Positions 18,151-27,208 of a DNA stretch of 64,000 nt are shown here, one piece after another. Origin of the DNA: Aeromicrobium panaciterrae (GTDB lineage: Bacteria > Actinomycetota > Actinomycetes > Propionibacteriales > Nocardioidaceae). The notes beneath the pieces were generated by a model. The model was not told where the DNA came from. It did no database searches and saw only the letters and a program-made list of their open reading frames with translations. The stretch's first letter is position 1. Every line of letters starts with the position of its first letter. A program made the position numbers and the translations under genes. The stretch is from assembly GCF_031457275.1 (NCBI RefSeq), contig NZ_JAVDWH010000001.1:2542001-2606000 (forward strand), given 5' to 3'.

Positions 18151-18782
18151 GCGCGGTTGTTGACGATCGCTGGCACGGCATCTGGGCGGCGCAGGTAGAG
18201 CGGCTCCAGCGGCAGCTCGATGACCCGGCCAGCAACCACGGCTGATGCGAGTGCAGATGCGCGCGGGTCCTGGGCCTCGCCTGCCGGTCGAAGCACGTCG
18301 GCGTACAGGTCTCCCCCACGCCCGTACGTGAGCAAGTCCGGATGTTGGTTCGCCAGATCAGCCGGGAACGAGACGTGCGGTCCATCGAGCCGTGCGCCGT
18401 CAGCACCGTAGCGAGCCCAGTAGACCTCTTTGCGCCGAGCATCTGTGGCCACGAGAAATTCCGTGTCAGCGTGGACGTCGGCGGCAACAATGTCGAGCGA
18501 GCAGACACCATGCTGAACGAGACCGAGAGTCGAGCCGAGAGTCAGCGCAGTGACAACGCCTACGCGCAGGCCGGTGAACGGCCCGGGGCCAACGCCGACC
18601 GCGACATCGGTGAGATCAGCCATCGCCGCACCAGCCTGCTCCATTGCATCGCGGATCGCCGGGGCCAGCAGCTCACCGTGTGCCATCGCTCCATGGCCAG
18701 TCGCTTCGCCGACGACGGTCGAGCCATCGTGGACCGCGACCGTGATGGCCGGAGTCGCAGTATCAAACGCAAGGAGAAGCAC
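18147..18782 (-). CDS. tsaB: t6A biosynthesis protein TsaB
   Basis: A 211-residue ASKHA-fold partner that dimerises with TsaD and is required for t6A formation. It starts LLLAFDTATPAITVAVHDG and has the conserved GVGPGPFTGLRVGVVTALTLG segment (about 63-83). The C-terminal half is short and lacks the ATP-site residues of TsaD, as expected. Start GTG 18782 lies nine bases after the TsaE stop. Confidence 0.95.
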   Translation of the reverse strand: MLLLAFDTATPAITVAVHDGSTVVGEATGHGAMAHGELLAPAIRDAMEQAGAAMADLTDVAVGVGPGPFTGLRVGVVTALTLGSTLGLVQHGVCSLDIVAADVHADTEFLVATDARRKEVYWARYGADGARLDGPHVSFPADLANQHPDLLTYGRGGDLYADVLRPAGEAQDPRASALASAVVAGRVIELPLEPLYLRRPDAVPAIVNNRA

Positions 18783-18791
18783 GAGTCGACC

Positions 18792-19754
18792 CTATTCCCC
18801 GAGCAGCGTGGATCGGAGCGGTACGCCGACCCAACGCGGGCCGTGGGGCTTGACCGTGACAACGCGCGTTTCGTCTCCGTCGGTGTCGACCGAAGTGCCG
18901 AGAGGATCGCCGGGGCGTGCCCCGCGCACCTCAATCCGTACGTGGAGCCAGCTGTCGCTGAGCTGCTCAGCGAGACCGTCGCCCCATTCGACGACCGTGA
19001 CCGCGTCGTCGGTGGTTGCGTCCAGATCGATGTCATCAATCTCTGCAGCGTCGCCCAACCGATACGCGTCGACGTGCACCAACGGTGGACCGCCGACCAG
19101 CGACGGGTGCGTACGCGCAATGACGAATGTCGGCGAGGTCACGGGACCGCGAACGCCGAGGCCATCGCCCAATCCCTGCGTGAACGTGGTCTTGCCAGCT
19201 CCGAGGTCGCCCGAGAGCACCAGCAGATCGCCTGCGTGCAGCAGCGTCGAAAGGCGACCGGCAAAGGCCTTCATGTCATCGGCGGTCGGAATCTCACGCG
19301 ACAGCCACAGCGTCTTGCCGAACTCGATCGTCGATCCGTCCTGCGCATGTGGGTGATAGAAACGACGCGTCCAGAACTGCACGGTCTCCGGCAGCTCTTC
19401 GCGTACGTGGAGCCAGATGCCGTCCTTGCCGCGTTCCTCGGCCGTGTCTTCTGCGACACCGACCATCGCTGAGGCCACACCGCGATCCTGCAGGTCAGGG
19501 TCAACTGCGACGCGGCGTAGACCGAGCAGACCCGGACGCGACTCGTCGAACAGCAACGCGCCCATGGGCAGTCCGCGGCGCTCGACCAGCAGACCACCTG
19601 GGCCCGCAAGTACGGCCGCTACTGACTCCTCCGTCTCGTCCATTGCGGTCGAGGGCGGATCAAGCGCCGGTCGTGAACCGAACGACCGGTGAATGATGTC
19701 CACGACCTGCTTGGCGTGCTCAGGTCCGGCTTCGATGACATTGAGGGCGGTCAT
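18792..19754 (-). CDS. tsaE: GNAT acetyltransferase fused to TsaE ATPase
   Basis: A 320-residue two-domain protein. Residues 1-145 are an intact GNAT domain: LLGLRRVAVDPDLQDRGVAS (motif A) and an ETVQFWTRRFYHPH motif B. Residues about 155-320 are TsaE, the ATPase that drives the TsaBDE complex, with the P-loop SGDLGAGKTTFTQGLGDGLG, then TSPTFVIARTH, VHVDAYRLG and VVEWGDGL. TsaE alone is usually about 150 residues, so the GNAT is an addition; no internal start is needed to explain it. ATG 19754 overlaps the hydrolase stop (ATGA). Confidence 0.92.
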   Translation of the reverse strand: MTALNVIEAGPEHAKQVVDIIHRSFGSRPALDPPSTAMDETEESVAAVLAGPGGLLVERRGLPMGALLFDESRPGLLGLRRVAVDPDLQDRGVASAMVGVAEDTAEERGKDGIWLHVREELPETVQFWTRRFYHPHAQDGSTIEFGKTLWLSREIPTADDMKAFAGRLSTLLHAGDLLVLSGDLGAGKTTFTQGLGDGLGVRGPVTSPTFVIARTHPSLVGGPPLVHVDAYRLGDAAEIDDIDLDATTDDAVTVVEWGDGLAEQLSDSWLHVRIEVRGARPGDPLGTSVDTDGDETRVVTVKPHGPRWVGVPLRSTLLGE

Positions 19755-20728
19755 CGCAGCTCCTCCACAAGACTCTCGATTGCCTCGGACACCTGCTGGT
19801 TCGCTTCGAACGGGAGCATATGGCCGCCGTCCTCGATCGCTACCAGTCGCGCTCCCGGGATGTGGTTCGCCAGCCTGCGGCTGTGCTTGAGCGGGGTCAA
19901 CAGATCATGGGAGCCACCGATGACGATCGTCGACGCCTTGCCGACCGTCTTGAGTGTGTGCTCAAGGTCGAGGTCGATGAACAGCGGCGAGAAGTCCATC
20001 AGCACATGCGTCGGTGCCTGCAGGATCATTTCGTTCGTCATGTCGACGTGGCGTTCGAGGGCGTTCGGGCCGAGTCCCCAACGCCGGATGATCGAGTAGC
20101 TGTTGAACGCGCGACCCCAGTCGAGGACTGGGGATGCGACGCGCACGAGCGGCAACAGCCTGCGCAACGCCGGGCTGCCACGCGCCAGCCTGCCGCTGCT
20201 GGTCGCAATCAACGCAACACCCTTCACCCGCTTGCCGAAGAGTTCGGGCTTCGCGGCAGCGAGCTCCATGATCGCCATACCCCCGAGCGAATGACCGACG
20301 AGGATGATCGGGCCCCTCGGGACCAGTTCGGAGAGCACAGTGTTGAGGTCATCGGCCAGCTGATCGATCGACGAGTTGTCGACATGCGAGCGGCCCGACA
20401 AGCCATGGGAACGCTGGTCGAGGAAGACCATGCGCACCTTGTCGCGCAGCGCGAGCCGTTGGTAGTGCCATACATCGAGCGTCTCGACCCAACCATGGAT
20501 GAATACGACTGTTGGCGTCTTGCGAGGACCTTCGTCGACCTCAGCATGAATCTTGACGCCGTCGCTCGCTGTCACAGTCAGCTTGGCGCTATGGACCGAG
20601 CCGAACTCGACCTCTTCGCCACGGCGGAGCTGCCGCTTGTGCCGCTGACGACCATTGAGCAGCGTGGCAGCCACACCAGCGGCAACGAAGGCCCCAGCGG
20701 TCGTGGCGACGCGCGTTGACTTGTTCAT
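19751..20728 (-). CDS. Alpha/beta hydrolase with N-terminal membrane segment
   Basis: A 325-residue serine hydrolase. One hydrophobic stretch (VATTAGAFVAAGVAATLL, about 7-24) may anchor it. The oxyanion region is VVFIHGWVET, the nucleophile elbow VGHSLGGMA (Ser near 146), the acid GGSHDLLTP and the His in EDGGHMLP near 305, so the triad is complete. Family members hydrolyse esters or amides; the substrate is unknown. It sits between alr and tsaE with ATGA overlaps on both sides, a position often seen in actinobacteria. Confidence 0.9.
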   Translation of the reverse strand: MNKSTRVATTAGAFVAAGVAATLLNGRQRHKRQLRRGEEVEFGSVHSAKLTVTASDGVKIHAEVDEGPRKTPTVVFIHGWVETLDVWHYQRLALRDKVRMVFLDQRSHGLSGRSHVDNSSIDQLADDLNTVLSELVPRGPIILVGHSLGGMAIMELAAAKPELFGKRVKGVALIATSSGRLARGSPALRRLLPLVRVASPVLDWGRAFNSYSIIRRWGLGPNALERHVDMTNEMILQAPTHVLMDFSPLFIDLDLEHTLKTVGKASTIVIGGSHDLLTPLKHSRRLANHIPGARLVAIEDGGHMLPFEANQQVSEAIESLVEELR

Positions 20729-21828
20729 CGTTCACCCCGGAAGGTGCGCTCGATACGTCCGCCAAGGCGAGTGACCACTTCGTACGCGATCGTTCCGGCT
20801 GCGATCGCCCAGTCATCAGCCGTCGGTCCGCCAGGCCCGAACACTGTCACGACGTCGCCACGCTGGGCGCTCGCGTCGCCGAGGTCGACGACGAACTGAT
20901 CCATGCAGATAGTTCCGGTGACAGGTGCGCGCTGATCTCCATACGCGACCTGGCCCTTGTTGGACGCGGTGCGCAGGATGCCCTCGGCATAGCCAATCGG
21001 CACGAGCCCGAGCGTTGTCTCTCGTTCGGCAGTCCAGGTGTGCCCGTACGAGACGCTGGTCCCAGCCGGCACGCGCTTCACGGCTGCGAGCTCTGCCTGC
21101 AGCGTCATCACGGGCAACAGCGTGGCGTCATGAACGAGACTGCGGTCAGGATTGATGCCGTACGACGCGATGCCCACCCGTACGAGGTCAAGGTGAGCCG
21201 AGGGCCGAGTCAGAGTGGCCGCGGAGTTGCTGAGGTGGCGCAGTGCAGGCGTGACTCCGGCAGCAGCGAGCTCGGCGACGGCTTCCGTGAACACGCGCTC
21301 CTGCTCGTCGTTGGCGGGGTGCGCTGGCTCATCCGCGCAGGCGAAGTGCGACCAGACGCCCGTGATCTCAGCGGTGCCGGCCGACTGAGCGGCCGCCGCA
21401 GCGGCGACGAGCGCAGTCCATTGATCTCCGTATGCGCCGTTCCGCGACAAGCCGGTATCGACCTTGAGCTGCACCTTGGGTCGCGCTCCTGCAGCGATGA
21501 TCTCGGCAAGCTGCTCTGCCGATGAGGCAGTGACTTCAACGCCTGCGGCAGTTGCTGATGCGAAGTCGGCGCCGGGGCTTGCCAGCCAGCACAGCACGTC
21601 GCCGGTGTCGCCATCCGCACGTAGAGCGAGCGCCTCGACGATTGTGGCGACTCCAAGCCAGGCGGCACCAGCCTCACGAGCGGCCCGGGCACACTGCGGC
21701 ATCCCGTGGCCATACGCATCGGCCTTCACGACCGCCATCAGCGCGGAGTTGGGCGCGTACGCCGCTAGGGTCGCGATATTAGCGCGGTACGCGTCGAGAT
21801 CGACAATGGCTTCGGCCTGAGGAGGCAC
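20725..21828 (-). CDS. alr: Alanine racemase
   Basis: A 367-residue PLP enzyme that makes D-alanine for peptidoglycan. The PLP lysine is in MAVVKADAYGHGMPQ (about residue 35), PLP-phosphate contacts include GIASYGINPD, and the second catalytic base Tyr lies in SVSYGHTWTAE (about 260). CMDQFVVDLGD is the dimer-interface segment. Start GTG 21828 follows GAGGG, one base after the nnr stop. The C-terminal EVVTRLGGRIERTF matches the family end. Confidence 0.96.
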   Translation of the reverse strand: MPPQAEAIVDLDAYRANIATLAAYAPNSALMAVVKADAYGHGMPQCARAAREAGAAWLGVATIVEALALRADGDTGDVLCWLASPGADFASATAAGVEVTASSAEQLAEIIAAGARPKVQLKVDTGLSRNGAYGDQWTALVAAAAAAQSAGTAEITGVWSHFACADEPAHPANDEQERVFTEAVAELAAAGVTPALRHLSNSAATLTRPSAHLDLVRVGIASYGINPDRSLVHDATLLPVMTLQAELAAVKRVPAGTSVSYGHTWTAERETTLGLVPIGYAEGILRTASNKGQVAYGDQRAPVTGTICMDQFVVDLGDASAQRGDVVTVFGPGGPTADDWAIAAGTIAYEVVTRLGGRIERTFRGER

Positions 21829-21829
21829 G

Positions 21830-23263
21830 TCAGTCCCTCCAGTCGCGTACGTCGTCGAGCGTTCCGGCGATGAAGTCGGCGATCGTGACCGGCAATGCCG
21901 CGGCCACGTCCGAAGCGGTCACTGGACCACCCGGATTGGCGTGCACACTGGCGGCACCGTGGAGGAACGCTGCAAACGAGCCAGCATCGTGCGGATCTGC
22001 TCCGGCAGCCAGCAGGGAGCCAGCGAGCCCGGCGAGCACATCGCCAGCGCCGGCGGTGCCGAGCCACAACGATCCCGTCAGGTTGACACGAGTCGCGCGA
22101 CCCGGAGTCGCCACCAAGGTTCTGGGTCCCTTGAGCAGGACAGTCGCATTCCAGCGCTCGGCTGCCCTGGTGACGTGACTGAGAGGATCGGCCTCAACGT
22201 TCTCTCGATCCGTGTCGAGCAATCTCGCCAGCTCACCAGCGTGCGGAGTGAGGAGCGCGGGCACGTCGAACGACCCGGGCAGGTACTCGAGCTCGAGTGC
22301 CGCGGCATCGAGCACTACCGGCACGCCGTCGGCAAGCGCTGCCGTGATCAGTGCTCCGACGTCGTCGCCACCGCCTGGGCCGACTACCCAAGCCTGCACA
22401 CGTCCCGGAGCTGCGACAACCTCAGGCGCACGGTCGACAACACGAGCCGACAGCGCTTGAGAGCCAGCGAAGCGCACCATCCCCGCCATCCCGGCCTGTG
22501 CGCCCGCGACACAGAGGTGAGCCGCACCGGCGTACTCCTCCGAACCGGCAGCGATTCCGACAACACCGCGCGAGTACTTGTGGCTCGCGGGATCATCCAG
22601 CCAGGCAAAGCACTCGGCCATCAGGTCCCCGTCGTCGCCCTCAAGGGCCTCCAAGGAAGGCTCGGAGAGGTGCGGACCGAGTCCTATGTCGACAAGCTCG
22701 GGAAAGCCGGAGGCTGACTCGGCAGGAGTCGCGAGGAGCGCGTTCTTGTACGTGCCGAACGCAATGGTCGAGTCGGCTGTCACGTACATGGAGGACAGCG
22801 TCGCGGTGTCGACACCGATTCCAGAAGGTACGTCAACCGCCACCGTGTAGGGGTCGTTCTCGGCGATCCACTCGGCCCATTCCGCTGCCTTGCCGCTGAG
22901 GCCGGGTCGGGCCCCGATGCCAAAGATTGCGTCGAGGCACCAGCGCTGGCCGCTCGGCTCCTCGACGATCTGCGCGCCACCAGCCTGCGCTGCGGCGAGT
23001 CCATCAGCGTGCACCTTGGTCTCGTCGAGCAGGCACAGGTCGACGCGTACTCCCCGATCGAGCAGGTGCACGGCGGCATACAGCGCGTCGCCCCCGTTGT
23101 TGCCCGGTCCGATCAGCATCACGACGACCTCGCCCGCGGGGATGAAGTCGACGCGCTCGGCGAGACCCTTCGACGCCCGACGCATGAGTTCGCCCTCGGG
23201 CAGCGTCGCTGCGAGGGCCTCTTCGGCCGCGCGAATGTCAGCGACGAGGTGCGCCGTGAGCAT
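21830..23263 (-). CDS. nnr: Bifunctional NAD(P)H-hydrate epimerase / ADP-dependent dehydratase
   Basis: A 477-residue metabolite-repair enzyme. The N-terminal epimerase (about 1-200) has MLIGPGNNGGDALYAAVHL and VAVDVPSGIGVDT. The C-terminal ribokinase-like dehydratase (about 225-470) has LLTPHAGELARLL, VLLKGPRTLVATP and LWLGTAGAGDVLAGLAGSLL, the nucleotide-binding signature. Together they restore damaged NADHX and NADPHX. It lies between acpS and alr, the usual actinobacterial order. Confidence 0.95.
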   Translation of the reverse strand: MLTAHLVADIRAAEEALAATLPEGELMRRASKGLAERVDFIPAGEVVVMLIGPGNNGGDALYAAVHLLDRGVRVDLCLLDETKVHADGLAAAQAGGAQIVEEPSGQRWCLDAIFGIGARPGLSGKAAEWAEWIAENDPYTVAVDVPSGIGVDTATLSSMYVTADSTIAFGTYKNALLATPAESASGFPELVDIGLGPHLSEPSLEALEGDDGDLMAECFAWLDDPASHKYSRGVVGIAAGSEEYAGAAHLCVAGAQAGMAGMVRFAGSQALSARVVDRAPEVVAAPGRVQAWVVGPGGGDDVGALITAALADGVPVVLDAAALELEYLPGSFDVPALLTPHAGELARLLDTDRENVEADPLSHVTRAAERWNATVLLKGPRTLVATPGRATRVNLTGSLWLGTAGAGDVLAGLAGSLLAAGADPHDAGSFAAFLHGAASVHANPGGPVTASDVAAALPVTIADFIAGTLDDVRDWRD

Positions 23264-23272
23264 GGTGCAGCC

Positions 23273-23626
23273 TCAGCGCTCTGTCACGACGAACGCCGTC
23301 GCGATGCTGGTGTCGTGCGAGATCGACAGGTGAATCGTCTCGATGCCCAGTGAGGCGAGGCGCTCGGGTGCGGCCCCATGAAGTTTGAATGTTGGCGCGC
23401 CATGGGAGTCGTTGACGATTTCGAAGTCCTGCCAGGAGAGTCCAGCCGGGGCACCCATCGCCTTGGCGAGCGCCTCCTTGGCGGCGAATCGGCCCGCCAG
23501 GGATTCGAGCGGCAGGTCCCGCTCGGCGTCGGTGAACAAACGTGTGCGCATCGTCGGCGTACGTTCGAGGGTCTCCTTGAAACGTGCAAGGTCGACGACA
23601 TCGACTCCGATACCCAAGATGCTCAT
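23273..23626 (-). CDS. acpS: Holo-[acyl-carrier-protein] synthase
   Basis: A 117-residue phosphopantetheinyl transferase that activates ACP using CoA. The Mg2+ site is ILGIGVDVVDLARFKE (Asp9-like) and AGRFAAKEALAKAMG (Glu near 50), and HLSISHDTSIATAFVV closes the fold. ATG 23626 is set by the ATGA overlap with glmS and by family length; the longer upstream reading is not conserved. Confidence 0.95.
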   Translation of the reverse strand: MSILGIGVDVVDLARFKETLERTPTMRTRLFTDAERDLPLESLAGRFAAKEALAKAMGAPAGLSWQDFEIVNDSHGAPTFKLHGAAPERLASLGIETIHLSISHDTSIATAFVVTER

Positions 23627-25467
23627 TCGACTGTGACTGACTTCGCGAGGTTGCGGGGCTGGTCGATGTCGTGACCGAGCTGGTTGGCGAACTCGCACGC
23701 GAAGATCTGCAGCGGCACCGTCGCCACGAGCGGCTGCAACAGAGTTGGAACCTTGGGCAACCGGATCAGGTGATCGGCGTACGGCACCACGTCTTCGTCG
23801 CCGTCCTCAGCCAGCACGATCGTACGAGCGCCACGGGCGCGGATCTCTTGGATGCTGCTGACCGTCTTCTCCTGCAATTGGTCGCGACCCTTGGGCGGCA
23901 CCACCACGAATACGGGAAGGCCTTCTTCGACCAGGGCGATCGGACCGTGCTTGAGCTCGCCAGCGGCAAAGCCCTCAGCGTGGATGTATGCGAGCTCCTT
24001 GAGCTTGAGTGCGCCCTCGAGTGCGACTGGGTAACCGACATGGCGACCCAGGAATAGGATCGACCGCGATCCGGCGAGCTCGGTGGCGAGCTTGCGCACT
24101 TGGTCGCCTTCATCGAGCATCCGCTGGATCCCTGCAGGCAGTTTCTGGATCTCGGCCAGGATGGACGCGATCTCGTCGCCGTACTTGGTGCCCTTGACCT
24201 GCGCTACGTACAGCGCCAGCAAGTAACACGCGACGATCTGCGACAAGAAGCCCTTCGTCGAAGCGACGGCGATCTCCGGTCCGGCGTGCGTGTAGAGCAC
24301 CGCGTCAGACTCACGCGGAATCGTCGAGCCGTTGGTGTTGCAGATCGAGAGGACTCGGGCGCGCTGCTGGCGGGCGTACCGAATCGCCATGATCGTGTCC
24401 ATGGTTTCGCCGGACTGGCTGATCGTGACGACCAGCGTGCTCTTGTCGAGAATCGGGTCGCGGTAGCGGAACTCCGAAGCAAGCTCCACCTCGCACGGGA
24501 TGCGGGTCCAGTGCTCGATGGCGTACTTGGCGACCATCGCGGCATAGAACGACGTGCCACACGCAATGACGATGATCTTGTCGACCTCGCGCAGCTCGTC
24601 GTCGGACAGGCGCATCTCGTCGAGCTGGAGACGACCGTCCACGGAGTGGCGACCCAGGAGGGTGTCGGCGACAGCTCGCGGCTGCTCGTCGATCTCCTTG
24701 AGCATGAACCAGTCGAATCCACCCTTTTCGGCAGCCGAGACGTCCCAGTCGACGTGGTAGTCCTTCGTCTCCGCGGGATTGCCGTTGAAGTCCGTGACGA
24801 CGATGTCGTTGGGCGTGATCGTGACGACCTGGTCCTGGCCGAGCTCGATCGCCTCGCGGGTGTACTCGATGAAGGCCGCGACATCTGAGCCCAGGAAGTT
24901 CTCGCCTTCGCCGCGGCCGACGACCAGCGGCGAGTTGCGGCGCGCTCCGACGACGACGTCGGGGTGGCGGGCATCGCAGAAGACCAGCGTGAAGGCACCC
25001 TCGAGGCGGCGGCACACGGCGCGTACGGCGTCCGACAGGTCGTCGGTCGACTTGAGCGCTTCCTGCAGCAGGTGGGCAACGATCTCAGTGTCCGTCTCGG
25101 ACACCATCTCGTAGCCGAGGCCTTCGAGCTCGGTGCGGAGCTTGGCGAAGTTCTCGATGATGCCGTTGTGCACGACGGCGACCTGGCCGGTCTGGTCAAG
25201 GTGCGGGTGTGCATTGCGATCGTTGGGCGCGCCATGCGTGGCCCACCGCGTGTGGCCAATGCCAGTGTTCGCCTGCGGCAGCGGATGCGCGGCCAGCTCG
25301 GCGTCCAGATTGGTGAGCTTGCCGGCCTTCTTGGCCGACACGATCTTGCCGTCCAGCACGAGCGCGATGCCTGCAGAGTCGTATCCGCGGTACTCCATAC
25401 GCCTCAAACCGCCGATGACGACGTCTTCAGCAGAGCGCTCTCCGACGTACCCGACAATTCCGCACAT
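23623..25467 (-). CDS. glmS: Glucosamine-6-phosphate synthase
   Basis: A 614-residue amidotransferase that makes glucosamine-6-phosphate from fructose-6-phosphate and glutamine, the entry to UDP-GlcNAc. Cys1 after the initiator Met (MCGIVGYVG) is the glutaminase nucleophile, and HTRWATHG, NGIIENF and SDTEIVAHL follow. Two SIS domains (about 290-430 and 460-605) include CGTSFYAAMVAKYAIE and SQSGETMDT; the end DQPRNLAKSVTVE is canonical. ATG 25467 is fixed by the required Cys2. TATCGT at -13 to -8 with no Shine-Dalgarno suggests a leaderless mRNA. It heads the long minus-strand cluster. Confidence 0.97.
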   Translation of the reverse strand: MCGIVGYVGERSAEDVVIGGLRRMEYRGYDSAGIALVLDGKIVSAKKAGKLTNLDAELAAHPLPQANTGIGHTRWATHGAPNDRNAHPHLDQTGQVAVVHNGIIENFAKLRTELEGLGYEMVSETDTEIVAHLLQEALKSTDDLSDAVRAVCRRLEGAFTLVFCDARHPDVVVGARRNSPLVVGRGEGENFLGSDVAAFIEYTREAIELGQDQVVTITPNDIVVTDFNGNPAETKDYHVDWDVSAAEKGGFDWFMLKEIDEQPRAVADTLLGRHSVDGRLQLDEMRLSDDELREVDKIIVIACGTSFYAAMVAKYAIEHWTRIPCEVELASEFRYRDPILDKSTLVVTISQSGETMDTIMAIRYARQQRARVLSICNTNGSTIPRESDAVLYTHAGPEIAVASTKGFLSQIVACYLLALYVAQVKGTKYGDEIASILAEIQKLPAGIQRMLDEGDQVRKLATELAGSRSILFLGRHVGYPVALEGALKLKELAYIHAEGFAAGELKHGPIALVEEGLPVFVVVPPKGRDQLQEKTVSSIQEIRARGARTIVLAEDGDEDVVPYADHLIRLPKVPTLLQPLVATVPLQIFACEFANQLGHDIDQPRNLAKSVTVE

Positions 25468-25512
25468 AGGGTCAACGATACCGGCGAGGGACCATGCGGG
25501 GAGAATGGCGGC

Positions 25513-26454
25513 ATGACGCGCGACCAGTCTCCGTATGTCGAGCTTGAGCGCTCTGCGTGGGCTGAGCTCGCCGGAGACGCCCCGCAGCCTCTCAACCCTG
25601 ACGAAATCGAGCGCGTCCGTGGTCTTGGCGACGAGCTGGACCTCGAGGAAGTTCGTCAGGTCTACCTCCCGTTGACGCAGCTGATCAGCCTGCGCGTACG
25701 CGCCGCGGCGGGCCTGTACCGGGCCACTGACAAGTTCCTCGGCCGCCCGCAGCCGAAGCGCACACCATTCGTGATCGGCATCGGCGGATCCGTCGCGGTC
25801 GGCAAGTCGACCACCGCGCGCCTGATCCAGGAGCTGCTGGCGAAAGCGCCCGGGCATCCTCATGTCGAGCTCGTCACGACCGACGGCTACCTGTTCCCGA
25901 ACGCCGAGCTCGAGCGTCGAGGCATCCTCGAGCGCAAGGGCTTCCCTGAGTCGTACGACCGCAAGGCACTCCTGCGATTCATCGTCGACGTGAAGTCAGG
26001 CGTGGAGGTCGTGACGGCCCCGGTCTACTCGCACCTGACGTACGACCGCACCGACGAGGTCGTCACCCTTAAGGAACCCGACATCGTCATCGTCGAAGGC
26101 CTCAACGTTCTCGCGCCGGCCCGTGCTCGTGGCGACGGCTCCCCCGGGCTCGCAATCGCCGACTTCTTCGACTTCTCGATCTACGTCGACGCTTCGAGCA
26201 AGGACATCCGGCGCTGGTACGTCGAACGGTTCCTCACGCTACGCAAGACGGCGTTCGCCAATCCGGAGTCCTATTTCCACCGCTACAGCGCGCTGACGGA
26301 CGACGAGGCAGTCACCCGCGCCAGCGAGCTGTGGGACACGATCAACTGGCCCAACCTCCGCGAGAACATCCAGACGACCCGCGGCCGCGCGTCGTTGGTG
26401 CTGCGGAAGGGACCCGACCATCAGGTCAGCTGGGTCCGCCTCCGCAAGCTCTGA
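25513..26454 (+). CDS. coaA: Type I pantothenate kinase
   Basis: A 313-residue enzyme that phosphorylates pantothenate, the first step of CoA synthesis. The P-loop is GIGGSVAVGKSTTARLI (about 91-107). LVTTDGYLFPNAELERRG, FPESYDRKALLRF and PVYSHLTYDR match the bacterial CoaA family, and IVEGLNVLAPAR precedes the lid. The family end WVRLRKL is present. ATG 25513 has no Shine-Dalgarno, with GAGAAT at -12 to -7. Divergent from glmS with 45 bases between starts. Confidence 0.96.
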   Translation: MTRDQSPYVELERSAWAELAGDAPQPLNPDEIERVRGLGDELDLEEVRQVYLPLTQLISLRVRAAAGLYRATDKFLGRPQPKRTPFVIGIGGSVAVGKSTTARLIQELLAKAPGHPHVELVTTDGYLFPNAELERRGILERKGFPESYDRKALLRFIVDVKSGVEVVTAPVYSHLTYDRTDEVVTLKEPDIVIVEGLNVLAPARARGDGSPGLAIADFFDFSIYVDASSKDIRRWYVERFLTLRKTAFANPESYFHRYSALTDDEAVTRASELWDTINWPNLRENIQTTRGRASLVLRKGPDHQVSWVRLRKL

Positions 26455-26457
26455 CCG

Positions 26458-27126
26458 TCAGTCCAAGCAGTCGATGATTGAGAACTGGAGATCCGAGGTC
26501 GACTTGCCCGCTGCTCCTTCGTAGGCGAACGCTGTTGCCGTGACGTGATACGTCCCGACACCCTGCAACGGCGTATACGTGAATGTCACGCGGCCATTGG
26601 CGTCTTCCTTCCTAAAGAATGTCCCGTCTGGAGTCGCGAAGCTCACATCGCGACCCTGTCTGCCCGGCGAGAAGTCGACGAAAACCGTCAGCGGACCGGT
26701 GTCGTAGTCACACACAAAGTTGGGAGTCAGCGCCGCGTACTCGACCTTCTGCGAAGCCAGGACGACGTGCTTGGAGTAGCCGACGATCTTGGCGTACGCA
26801 TGGCCCCCGACTGTCGTGCTGGGTGCGTAGTAGCGGTAGTAGCGGCTCCTGGACGAGTGAGTGACCATCTCGAAGGTTCCGTATGTGCTTGACGTTGTCG
26901 ACAGCGTCGTCGTCCATGAGCCGGAGTTCTTGTTGCGATACTGCAGCTTGACTTGCCGGGCCACCGGGGTTGTCAGCGTGCCGTACGCAGAGAAGTCCTC
27001 GTTCTTCATCGGCTTCGGGTGATAGATCTGCAAAGTCTTGGAGCCGGCAGCATTGGCGGGCTCGACCACGATGGCAATCGCAGTGAAGGCGAAGAGTGCA
27101 AGGAGCAACAGACGGATGGCGCGCAC
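26458..27126 (-). CDS. Secreted protein with RYYRYYAPST motif (paralog A)
   Basis: A 222-residue exported protein of unknown function. The signal peptide MRAIRLLLLALFAFTAIAIV ends at about residue 26 (ANA-AG). The mature part is beta-rich. SRYYRYYAPSTT, AKIVGYSK and SQKVEYAALTP lead to Cys in NFVCDY, then FSPGRQGRDV and a second Cys three residues from the end. The cysteines could form a disulfide outside the cell. Start GTG 27126 follows GAGAGG. It is paralogous to the gene at 28648. No enzyme motif is visible. Confidence 0.75.
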   Translation of the reverse strand: MRAIRLLLLALFAFTAIAIVVEPANAAGSKTLQIYHPKPMKNEDFSAYGTLTTPVARQVKLQYRNKNSGSWTTTLSTTSSTYGTFEMVTHSSRSRYYRYYAPSTTVGGHAYAKIVGYSKHVVLASQKVEYAALTPNFVCDYDTGPLTVFVDFSPGRQGRDVSFATPDGTFFRKEDANGRVTFTYTPLQGVGTYHVTATAFAYEGAAGKSTSDLQFSIIDCLD

Positions 27127-27208
27127 GATGGGCCTCTCATTCGGTGCCCCGACCGTACTCCTGTCAGCGACGCTGCGCGGACCGTTCAGCAAATCAGCTT
27201 GGTCATCC

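Noticed and set aside
23627-25863. Long N-terminal extensions of acpS and glmS frames
   Set aside because: AcpS starts with MSILGIGVD and GlmS must expose Cys2 for catalysis, so the upstream parts are fortuitous open frame.
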